DNA from: DASQZT01 sp035638575
GTDB taxonomy: Bacteria > Acidobacteriota > Terriglobia > Bryobacterales > Bryobacteraceae
Length of the DNA stretch: 64,000 nt
Direction of reading: 5' to 3'
Assembly: GCA_035638575.1 (NCBI GenBank)
Contig: DASQZT010000259.1
Span: forward strand, 68,786 to 132,785
Shown here one piece after another: positions 15,901 to 22,860 of this stretch. A program made the translations under genes and the position numbers. Numbering within the stretch: the stretch's first letter is position 1; every line of letters begins with the position of its first letter. The notes under the pieces were generated by a model. The model saw nothing but the letters and a program-made list of their open reading frames with translations, made no database searches and was not told the origin of the DNA.

Positions 15901-16925
15901 CCACCACGCGCCGGTTTGGCGGCACAGGTCTCGGCCTGGCCATCAGCCGCCGTTTGGTGGAGACCATGGGGGGATCGATCTCGGTGGAAAGCACGCTCGG
16001 ACGGGGAAGCGCTTTCCGCGTCCGGATTCCGATGCAGGCTGTAGAGATCACCGAGGCCCCACGCGTGCTGGATTGCGCACTGTCGCTGGCCGGACGCCGG
16101 GTGCTGGTGGTGGACGACAACGAAACCAACCGCAAGATCCTGCAGTGCCGGGCCGGTTCCTGGGGCATGATCGCTGCGGTTGCCGGGAGCGGGCGCGAAG
16201 CCCTGGCCTGCCTCGGCGCCGAAGCGCCCTTCGACGTGGTTCTTGCCGATATGCACATGCCCGGACAAAACGGCCTGGAGCTGGCGGAAGAGATCCGGCG
16301 CCGCCTGGGGAGCGAGGCGCCTCCGGTGCTGCTGCTGACCTCGCTCGGCTCCGTCGGCGAGGCCCGGGGGAATCCCGCGGTCAGAACTTGTCTGGTCAAG
16401 CCCGTCAAGGAAGAACCATTGCGCGACGCCATGTTGGAGGCGCTGGGGCAGGCCCCGGCACGCACCGTGGATCGGATTCCGGCGCCCGAGGCGCTGACCG
16501 GGGAGCGCCCCTTCAGTCAGTTGCGCTTCCTTCTGGTGGAGGACAACCACATCAATCAGAAAGTGGGCTTGCTGCTGCTCCAAAGGTTGGGCTGCCGCGC
16601 GGATCTCGCCGGAAACGGCCTGGAGTGTGTGAAAGCCCTCGAAGGCCGGGACTACGACGTCGTCCTGATGGACGTGATGATGCCCGAAATGGACGGGCTG
16701 GAAGCCACGCGGAGAATCCGCCAAGCCCTGCCGCCAAGGCGCCAACCAGTGGTGATTGCTCTCACGGCCAACGCCATGCGTGAAGACGTGGACCAGTGCT
16801 TTCAAGCCGGAATGAACGACTACCTGAGTAAGCCCATGCAGTTGGCCCAGTTGGCCACGGTCCTGGAGCGTGCCTGGAACCTCCATTCCAACCCGGTGGC
16901 CGCGGCCGGCTCCCGGCCGCCGTAA
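12942..16925 (+). CDS. propeller hybrid histidine kinase with two receiver domains
   Basis: A sensor of about 1,327 residues. A signal peptide or membrane segment (RRWALLVFCAAGLFSAHRAEA) leads to an extracytoplasmic part of some 650 residues with at least eleven two-component propeller repeats (W-x-G-T-x-x-G-L type, such as YIWVGTQSGLYRYDG, SVWIGTRRGLAVV, GLWVGTAGGLS), probably two seven-bladed propellers. A Y_Y_Y domain (RYRMRGLNDAW, YASLPPGDYTFEVQA) and one membrane segment follow. Inside the cell are HisKA (His815 in MSHEIRTPLN), an ATPase domain (NAVKFTERG, DTGIGIPED, GGTGLGLAISRR), and two receivers (Asp1103 in LADMHMPG, Asp1244 in LMDVMMPEMDG). There is no DNA-binding output domain. The start is uncertain: ATG 12942 was chosen, with GTG 12915 and TTG 12864 as in-frame alternatives. 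The next gene is a secreted starch-type hydrolase. Confidence 0.9.
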   Translation: MVSLAGERRPAFGVHRRWALLVFCAAGLFSAHRAEAQRYSFKEYAQEHGLSNVAVNSIAQDKEHYIWVGTQSGLYRYDGLRFHQVGDAAFLGSLDIQALSAAPDGSVWIGTRRGLAVVHGNRLESPEGVARPEIMGNSSLVVDGRGRVYAASALGLLRLERDSAGKMRQEWLSRLPAAGVYIDRTETVWFGCEQDLCRLPNGGSVEQIGSRLALPPDSWNSVLVDGRGDTWIRSARRLYLWRRGASRVETMSQGVPFSNVAAARLELLPAGEVAVPTDEGLMIFEGGRGRLITAGAGMVSQSVAGVLVDHEGSIWMGIRGGGISRWLGYGEWEAWTKADGLLNDTIWAVRRDRWGGLWVGTAGGLSIRPRGSPEWKNVSPKDGLPGARARAIATASDGTVWVGTSPGGLSRFDRDGALRESYGPESGLKQTVIQGIVEDRDGTLWVSVTGALYRGSSDRGRLRFERVQIPGSVPNERYYQGLADKQGRLWIPASEGLLLRERGVWRRFGVQDGLRDAGVLAIAEAQGSYWIAYAEPHGISRIFESGGHLRVEHFDKGRGMGSDKVYSIGLDRRDWLWAGTDAGVDVFHDGGWTHYGRNSGLIWEDCDTNGFWADEDGSVWIGTSRGLAHHLTPATDSRNGDIRTILTAVRLGNRAFEPGRPARVSHREGTLLASFSALTYRYEDSIRFRYRMRGLNDAWQLTDQHQVQYASLPPGDYTFEVQAADETGALPSSQDQFSFSVDRPWWMTPWAFALFAACLAACARLGWKWRLGLELAHRRELEQAISERTRQLAQAKEKAEQMSHFKSGFLANMSHEIRTPLNAVVGMTSLLLDRNLPPEERDFVETIRLSSDNLLTIINDILDFSKIEAHRMELENLPLDLRHCVESAVDLVTSQASRKRLELIHHVSGEVPKAVLGDVTRLRQVLVNLLGNAVKFTERGEVVLMVTAHPLDDSRHEIGFDVLDTGIGIPEDRVENLFQAFTQADSSTTRRFGGTGLGLAISRRLVETMGGSISVESTLGRGSAFRVRIPMQAVEITEAPRVLDCALSLAGRRVLVVDDNETNRKILQCRAGSWGMIAAVAGSGREALACLGAEAPFDVVLADMHMPGQNGLELAEEIRRRLGSEAPPVLLLTSLGSVGEARGNPAVRTCLVKPVKEEPLRDAMLEALGQAPARTVDRIPAPEALTGERPFSQLRFLLVEDNHINQKVGLLLLQRLGCRADLAGNGLECVKALEGRDYDVVLMDVMMPEMDGLEATRRIRQALPPRRQPVVIALTANAMREDVDQCFQAGMNDYLSKPMQLAQLATVLERAWNLHSNPVAAAGSRPP

Positions 16926-16991
16926 TCCGTCCCGCCGGAGACTTGCCGCTTTGACTACCGGCGGCACACGCCACGCGATATATTGCGGGTT

Positions 16992-18830
16992 GTGAGCAGA
17001 CGTCTCTTCATCCTGTACCTGGCGCTGATTGGCGTCTCGCCGGCTGCACCGTCAGTCAACAAAGTCGAGCCTCCCAACTGGTGGGTCCGCCACACGCGCA
17101 ACCCGATTCAGATCCTGTTGACCGGCGCCGATCTGAAGGGCGCCGCCGTGTCGGCGGCCAAAGGCTTCCGCATAGAGGTGCGGCACGCCTCCGATGACGG
17201 CCGCTATCTGTTCCTCTACGTGACTATCGATCCGTCCGTTCGGCCCGGCAGCTATCGCTTCGCCGTGAAGAACAGCCAGGGCGCCGCCGGCTTCGATTTC
17301 CCGCTGGACGCACCCCCGGACCTCAAGGGCCGTTTCCAGGGCTTCAGCGCCGCCGATGTAATCTACTTGCTCATGCCCGATCGATTCGCCAACGGCGATC
17401 CCTCCAATGACAGCCCGCCCGAATACGCCCGCCCCGCCGACCGCAGCGCGGTCAACGCATTTCACGGCGGCGACCTCCGTGGCATCCGCGATCATCTCGG
17501 CTACCTGATGGAACTCGGCGTCACCGGCATCTGGGTGAACCCGATCTACAAAAACTCCTCGCCGGGGGCCAGCCCCTATCACGGCTATCACACCGTGGAC
17601 TTTTACGATGTCGAGCCGCGGTTCGGAACCATGAAGGACTTCCGCAACCTGGTCGATGCGTGCCATCAAATGGGAATCAAAGTGGTGCAGGACCAGGTGG
17701 CGAATCATAGCGGCCCGCGCCACCCCTGGGTGTCTGACCCGCCGACGCCGACGTGGTTCAACGATCTTTCCCGCACGCCCAAACCGCGCAACAATTTCGA
17801 TATTCCCGCTCTGGCCGATCCTTATGCGCGGCCCAAGCGCCGCGACCTGCCGTTGCGGGGCTGGTTCGCCGGAAACCTGCCGGACTTCGACCAGACCGAC
17901 CCGCTGGTCAGCGACTACCTCATCCAGAACGCCCTGTGGTGGATCGGCATGAGCGGCATCGACGGCATCCGGCAGGACACCTACCCCTATGTGGACCGCC
18001 CCTTTTGGGAGAAGTGGCAGACTGCCATCGACCGCCAGTATCCGGACCTTGTGGTGGTCGGCGAGATCACCGCCCCTACGCCGGCCGTGCTCTCCTTTTT
18101 CGACGGCGGTGTGCGCCGGTTCGGTGTCGACACGCGGCTGAAGAGCATGCTGGATTTTCCGCTGGAGGGCGCCATCCGCAGAGTGTTCGCGGAGGGCCAG
18201 CCAATGTCGCAGCTCACCGACATCCTTTCCCAGGATTTTCTGTACCAGCACCCGGAGATGCTGGTCGCGTTCATCGGGAACCACGATCAGCCGCGCTTCC
18301 TGACCATCGCCGGCGGTGACGTTTCCAAGCTGCTCATGGCGCAGGCATTCCTGCTGACCACGCGGCGCGTTCCTCATCTTTACTATGGCGACGAAATCGC
18401 GATGGGCGCCGGCGCCGACCGCACGGACCGCAGCATCCGCGCCGACTTCCCCGGCGGGTTCCCCGGCGACCCGGTGAATGCGTTCGTTCCGGAGGGGCGC
18501 GGGCCGGACGCCACCCGCGCTTTCAACTGGTTGCGCGACCTGCTGCACGTTCGCCAGGCCCACCCGGCGCTCCGTCAGGGAAATCTCGTGCAACTGCTGG
18601 TCAATAAAGACCAGTACGCGTATCTGCGAAGTTCTCCGGAGGAACGCGTGCTCGTCGTGCTCAATCGCGCGGGGAACGCAAATCCGATCGCGCTCGACGT
18701 GGATGATCTGCGCCTGCCCGAAAGCCTGAAATTCCAAACCCTCCCGGGATCCGGCCCGGAGGTGAGCGTCACCCAGGGAAAGATTACGCTGCGCGACCCG
18801 AAAGAAGTCGGTATCTACTGGGCGAAGTGA
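16992..18830 (+). CDS. secreted cyclomaltodextrinase/neopullulanase-like GH13 enzyme
   Basis: A GH13 alpha-amylase superfamily enzyme of about 612 residues from GTG 16992 (TTG 16983 is an in-frame alternative). A signal peptide (residues about 1-20) sends it to the periplasm or outside. An N-terminal immunoglobulin-like domain (VEPPNWWVRHTRNPIQILL) of the cyclomaltodextrinase type precedes the (beta/alpha)8 barrel. Conserved regions are visible: DQVANHSG (region I), GIDGIRQDTY with nucleophile Asp329, VVGEITA with acid/base Glu358, and FIGNHDQPR with transition-state Asp432. A C-terminal beta domain closes it. It probably hydrolyses cyclodextrins, pullulan or maltooligosaccharides. It follows the propeller hybrid kinase by 66 bases, which may sense the same kind of sugar. 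Confidence 0.92.
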   Translation: MSRRLFILYLALIGVSPAAPSVNKVEPPNWWVRHTRNPIQILLTGADLKGAAVSAAKGFRIEVRHASDDGRYLFLYVTIDPSVRPGSYRFAVKNSQGAAGFDFPLDAPPDLKGRFQGFSAADVIYLLMPDRFANGDPSNDSPPEYARPADRSAVNAFHGGDLRGIRDHLGYLMELGVTGIWVNPIYKNSSPGASPYHGYHTVDFYDVEPRFGTMKDFRNLVDACHQMGIKVVQDQVANHSGPRHPWVSDPPTPTWFNDLSRTPKPRNNFDIPALADPYARPKRRDLPLRGWFAGNLPDFDQTDPLVSDYLIQNALWWIGMSGIDGIRQDTYPYVDRPFWEKWQTAIDRQYPDLVVVGEITAPTPAVLSFFDGGVRRFGVDTRLKSMLDFPLEGAIRRVFAEGQPMSQLTDILSQDFLYQHPEMLVAFIGNHDQPRFLTIAGGDVSKLLMAQAFLLTTRRVPHLYYGDEIAMGAGADRTDRSIRADFPGGFPGDPVNAFVPEGRGPDATRAFNWLRDLLHVRQAHPALRQGNLVQLLVNKDQYAYLRSSPEERVLVVLNRAGNANPIALDVDDLRLPESLKFQTLPGSGPEVSVTQGKITLRDPKEVGIYWAK

Positions 18831-18925
18831 CCCGGGAGCGGCGCGTCCCGCCGCGGCATACTATAGGAGCGGGCGGAGTCCGCCGCGGCAACCGCGGCCG
18901 CGCGCCCGGCCGCCTTTCCGAACCC

Positions 18926-19630
18926 ATGACCGAGTTTCGCAAGCTCATCGCGAATCTGAAGCGTCACTACGGCCAGGCGGAGCTGCCTCCCGCGCGCGGG
19001 CCCTTCGAGCTGGTGATGTGGGAGAACGCCTGTTACCTGCTGCCGGACGAGCGCCGCGCGGCCGTGTTCGAGGGGCTGCGGGAGCAGGTGGGGCTCAATG
19101 CCGAGGCCATCTGGAAAGCGGACAAGGCTGTGCTGCTGCCTCTGGCCAGGATGGGCGGCATGCGTCCCGAGACCCGCGTGTTCCGCTGGCGCGAGATCGC
19201 CCGCATCACCCTCACACAGTTCGAAGGCGGCCTGGACCGCATTCTCGACCTGCCCTATGACAAGGCCAAGAGGGCGTTGAACCAATTCCCGAACATCGGC
19301 GAACCCGGCGCCGAAAAAATCCTGCTCTTCTGCGGAATGGGCGCGAGCCTGCCGCTCGAATCGAATGGGCTGCGCGTGCTCACCCGCGTGGGCTACGGCC
19401 GGCCGCAGAAGAACTACGGGGCGGCTTACCGTTCGGTACAGGAGGACCTGCGAGACGAGCTGCCGGACCGGCCGCGGGACCTGGCACAGGCCCACCTGTT
19501 GTTGCGCGAACACGGCAAGACGCTGTGCAAGACCAATGGGCCAGCGTGCGGCGAATGCCCGGTGGCGGGGATGTGCGCCTATGCCTTGAAAGGCGCCGGC
19601 GTGGAAGCCGGCAAGCCGCCGCTTGCGTGA
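18926..19630 (+). CDS. endonuclease III-like HhH-GPD protein with altered catalytic residues
   Basis: A 234-residue HhH-GPD superfamily protein. The helix-hairpin-helix stretch is FPNIGEPGAEKILLF and a C-terminal [4Fe-4S] loop is intact: Cys-x6-Cys-x2-Cys-x5-Cys in CKTNGPACGECPVAGMC. In E. coli endonuclease III the hairpin carries the catalytic Lys (in LPGVGRKTAN) and the following helix the catalytic Asp (in VDTHVFRV). Here the aligned positions appear as GEPGAEK and LESNGLRV, so the Lys is missing or displaced and the Asp is Glu. It may be a structural or lesion-recognition variant rather than an ordinary glycosylase. The ATG at 18926 gives the normal family length. The alignment was made by eye. 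Confidence 0.8.
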   Translation: MTEFRKLIANLKRHYGQAELPPARGPFELVMWENACYLLPDERRAAVFEGLREQVGLNAEAIWKADKAVLLPLARMGGMRPETRVFRWREIARITLTQFEGGLDRILDLPYDKAKRALNQFPNIGEPGAEKILLFCGMGASLPLESNGLRVLTRVGYGRPQKNYGAAYRSVQEDLRDELPDRPRDLAQAHLLLREHGKTLCKTNGPACGECPVAGMCAYALKGAGVEAGKPPLA

Positions 19631-19635
19631 CGCCT

Positions 19636-20336
19636 ATGCGCCAACCGTGGCCCGGCGCGGCCGTCTGCCTGATCCTGGCGCTTGCCGCCCGCGCCTGGCA
19701 AGCCCCCGCCACTGGACCGCTTCTCCACTCCGACGATTTCACGCACGGCCTCGCGCAGTGGACCGCCGAACTCGAAAAGCCCGGCAAGGTTCAAGCCCGC
19801 GCTGGCGCGCTCGAGATCGATGTTCCGGGCGGCTGCACTTTGTGGTTCCGGCCGGTGCTGAGCGGCCCGGTCCTGATCCGCTACGACGCCACTCCGATCC
19901 AGGCCGGCGGGCCTAACGACCGCGTCTCGGATATGAACGCTTTCTGGATGGCCACCGACGCCCGCTCGCCCATCGACCTGTTCGCTCCACCAAACGCTCG
20001 GGAGCGTTCGCCGACTACAATCAACTCCGCGCCTACTATGTGGGCCAGGGCGGCAACTCCGACACCACCACGCGGTTTCGCCGCTACATCGGCGATCCGC
20101 AACTGCGTCCGTTGCTGCCCGAGCACGATCTGCAGAGCCGGGACACGCTGCTCCAGCCCAACGCGCGGCGGAGGGTGCAACTGCTGGCCGATGGAAGCCG
20201 CATTCAATATTACTGCGACGGCCGGCTGCTGTTCGACTTCCGCGACCCGCAGCCCTACACCCGCGGCCGTTTTGCCTTTCGCACCGTGGACAGTCACTTC
20301 GAAATCCGCGGCTTCCGCGTGTACCGGCTGAAGTAA
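19636..20336 (+). pseudogene. DUF6250 domain secreted protein, one frameshift
   Basis: A signal-peptide-bearing protein of about 230 residues matching the DUF6250 family, a beta-sandwich domain found in Acidobacteria and Planctomycetes, often with carbohydrate-related proteins. The first frame runs from the ATG (MRQPWPGAAVCLILALAARA) through LEIDVPGGCTLWFRP, GPNDRVSDMNAFWMATD and SPIDLFA. The match then continues in the next frame from TKRSGAFADYNQLRAYYVG through TTTRFRRYIGD to the C-terminal FRVYRLK. The switch falls at about 19984-19990 and corresponds to one missing base. There is no homopolymer at the spot. The rest of the protein is intact, so this may be recent decay or a sequence error. 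Confidence 0.8.
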
Positions 20337-20391
20337 GCGGTCGGCGCGGAGGGCACCCCCGCTGGTCCTACCTGCTAATGTATTGGTGTCG

Positions 20392-22860
20392 ATGATCGGG
20401 GCGCTCCGTTCGCTTCTGCGATTCGCCGGGAAGGGCGAAACGAAGGTAGCGGCCGTCTTTGGGTTCAATCCGGAAAGCTGCTATCGCGCGGTGGCATACC
20501 TCCGCGAAGGAGCGCCCGGCGTGCCCATCTGGCTGTTCTCCCAGGCCGCGCCATCGGAAGAGACCGCAGCGCTGTGCCAGGTCGTGTGTGTGAACCGCAG
20601 TTCGCTGGCACTGCTGCTGGAGGCGGAACGGCGGCTGTGGCCGCATTGGGTGGCAATCGGCGTGGCCACCTGGACGGGCGAGCGCGGCAAGTGGCCTCTG
20701 AAGGTGGCGCCGTTCCTCATTCCGCCGTTCCGCGCGCTGGTGTTCAACGACAACGGCGACTTCATGGCCGGCACACCGCCGCGCATCCTGGGTCACTGCG
20801 TCCGCAGGCTGCGCGACGCGCTGGCGTGCGCCTGGGGGCGCGTGTGCGATCTGGCCAAGGGGTGCTGGCTGCTGGCCTCGTACCACATCTGGCGCTCCGG
20901 TCCAGTCACGAGAGTGAAGGACGAGGCCACCGGCGTCGCGTTGTGGCTGGCTTCGCTGGTGCTGCGGATGCTTTCGTTCTCGCACGGCGGGCTGCAACAT
21001 CGTCTCTTCCACCGCATGCATGGCAGCGAGCCTCTGGAAGTTACGGCCGCGCCGGCGGAGGGCGGTGAAGTCATGCGCTTCTGCCAGAAAGGCCCGCACT
21101 GGAGCCCGGCCAGGCTGGAGCGAGCCGTGCGGGCAAGCAACGCGCGCTGGGTGCTGTGGAGGGAAAACGAGCAGGCGCCCGACGCCATCGAGGATATGCT
21201 GCCGCTGTTCGCCCGGGAGCGCACCTTCGCCGTATCGAGGCAGACCCATTTTCGCGCCTGGAAGCCGCTGCTGTTTCCGGCGGCGCCGTTCCGCACGCTC
21301 CAACCCGGTGAATCCAGCCAGGTGCTGGCGCCGCTTTCCTCTAGCATCCTGGTGGAGCGCGGCATGCTTCTGGCGCTCGGCATCCCGCGTTGCAGCCTGG
21401 CCGGAACCGCCTGGATGATCCTGTTCTGGAAGGCCGCCGCCGCGGGTTGGCGCTCGTACAGCGCCGGACAAGCCGGCGCGCTTCGCGAGCAGCCCGATCT
21501 GCCGATGCAGGAGACGGGATTTCTGGCGCACCTGCTATGGCACAAAGCGGTGCGCCGGCTGGGACCGCGCGAACCCGACCTTTCGCGGGGGTCGATCGCT
21601 TTCAGCGCGGCGGGGCACTGCAGTGGGTCCGCGTCCCTGAAGGTCCTGATCGTTTCGCCGTTTCTGCCGTACCCGCTGTCGCATGGCGGGGCCGTCCGCA
21701 TTTACAACCTCTGCCGCGCTCTGTCCGGGCGCGTGGAATTCGTTCTGGCCGCGGTTCGCGAGAAAGAGGACGTGGTGCGGTACGACAAGCTTCGCGATGT
21801 CTTCCGCGACGTCTACGTGGTGGACAAGGACGAGCGGCCATCCGCCGATGAACACCTGCCGGACCAGGTCCGCCAGCACGAATCGCGCAGCCTGCGAGCG
21901 CTGGTCGCAGAGGTCGCCCGAACGTGGAAGCCGGACCTTCTACAAATCGAGTATACGCACCTGGCGGCGGTGCGGGACGCTGCGCCGGAAATTCCGGCCA
22001 TTCTCGTGGAGCATGATCTCACGTTCAGCCTCTACCGCCAGCTTGCGGATAAGAAGGGCGCCGGCGTGGCGGCACAGCGCGAATTCGAGCGCTGGCTGGA
22101 ATTCGAGCGGCGCTGGCTGGGCGTTTACGATGGCGTCTGGACCGTCTCGGAAGAGGACCGCGAGTCCGCCATACGGGAGGGCCGGCGCCCGGCGGAACGC
22201 ACGTTTGCCATCGCCAACGGTGTCGATATCGAGCGCTTCCAGCCACGCGACGAGGCCACGCCCGTTCCGGAGATCTTTTACGTAGGCTCGTTCCGCCACC
22301 TGCCCAACATCATCGGCTTCGAAAAGCTCCGGCAAGAAGTCATGCCGTGGTTGTGGAGCAGCTTCCCGCACGTGCGCCTCCGCGTGGTGGCCGGGCCGCA
22401 GCACGAGGAGTTCTGGAAGCGATTTGCGCGCCAAAGTGCGCTGCCCCAAGACGACGGCCGCATCCAAATCCACGGCTTCGTCGAGGACTTGCGGCCGTTG
22501 TATGCCACGGCGGCCGTAGTCGTGGTGCCCCTCGAAGTCTCCGCGGGCACCAACATCAAGGTGCTGGAGGCGATGGCGTGCGGGAAGGCGGTGGTGACTA
22601 CCCCGATCGGATGCGCTGGCCTGGGCCTGCGCCACCGGCGGGATGCGTTGATCGAAGCGGACTGGGCGGCCTTTGCGCGCGCGGTTGGCGAATTGCTGTC
22701 GGACGGGGCCCTGCGGTCGAGCGTGGCGGCGCAGGCTCGCCGAACGGCGGAAGAACGGTTCAGTTGGACGGCGATTGCCGGCGCGGCATACGAGAGTTAT
22801 CGGACACTGCTTCGCCGCGCGCCGGCTAACCCCCCCGCCGCTCCCGCGTCTACAGTTTGA
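20392..22860 (+). CDS. large protein with unknown N-terminal half and GT4 glycosyltransferase C-terminal half
   Basis: An 822-residue protein from ATG 20392 (GTG 20386 and TTG 20383 are in-frame alternatives). The C-terminal part (about residues 415-815) is a GT4/GT-B glycosyltransferase. It has KVLIVSPFLPYPLSHGGAVRI as first strand and glycine loop, IANGVDIERF, FYVGSFRHLPNI, IHGFVEDLRPLYATAAVVVVPLEVSAGTNIKVLEAMACGKAVVTT with the donor-binding Glu, and a C-terminal helix. The N-terminal 400 residues begin with a Rossmann-like strand (VAAVFGFNPES) and contain VFNDNGDFMAGTP and two more hydrophobic stretches. I know no family for them, although they might be a second, diverged sugar-handling domain. 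Its stop overlaps the ADOP permease start by one base. Confidence 0.8.
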   Translation: MIGALRSLLRFAGKGETKVAAVFGFNPESCYRAVAYLREGAPGVPIWLFSQAAPSEETAALCQVVCVNRSSLALLLEAERRLWPHWVAIGVATWTGERGKWPLKVAPFLIPPFRALVFNDNGDFMAGTPPRILGHCVRRLRDALACAWGRVCDLAKGCWLLASYHIWRSGPVTRVKDEATGVALWLASLVLRMLSFSHGGLQHRLFHRMHGSEPLEVTAAPAEGGEVMRFCQKGPHWSPARLERAVRASNARWVLWRENEQAPDAIEDMLPLFARERTFAVSRQTHFRAWKPLLFPAAPFRTLQPGESSQVLAPLSSSILVERGMLLALGIPRCSLAGTAWMILFWKAAAAGWRSYSAGQAGALREQPDLPMQETGFLAHLLWHKAVRRLGPREPDLSRGSIAFSAAGHCSGSASLKVLIVSPFLPYPLSHGGAVRIYNLCRALSGRVEFVLAAVREKEDVVRYDKLRDVFRDVYVVDKDERPSADEHLPDQVRQHESRSLRALVAEVARTWKPDLLQIEYTHLAAVRDAAPEIPAILVEHDLTFSLYRQLADKKGAGVAAQREFERWLEFERRWLGVYDGVWTVSEEDRESAIREGRRPAERTFAIANGVDIERFQPRDEATPVPEIFYVGSFRHLPNIIGFEKLRQEVMPWLWSSFPHVRLRVVAGPQHEEFWKRFARQSALPQDDGRIQIHGFVEDLRPLYATAAVVVVPLEVSAGTNIKVLEAMACGKAVVTTPIGCAGLGLRHRRDALIEADWAAFARAVGELLSDGALRSSVAAQARRTAEERFSWTAIAGAAYESYRTLLRRAPANPPAAPASTV

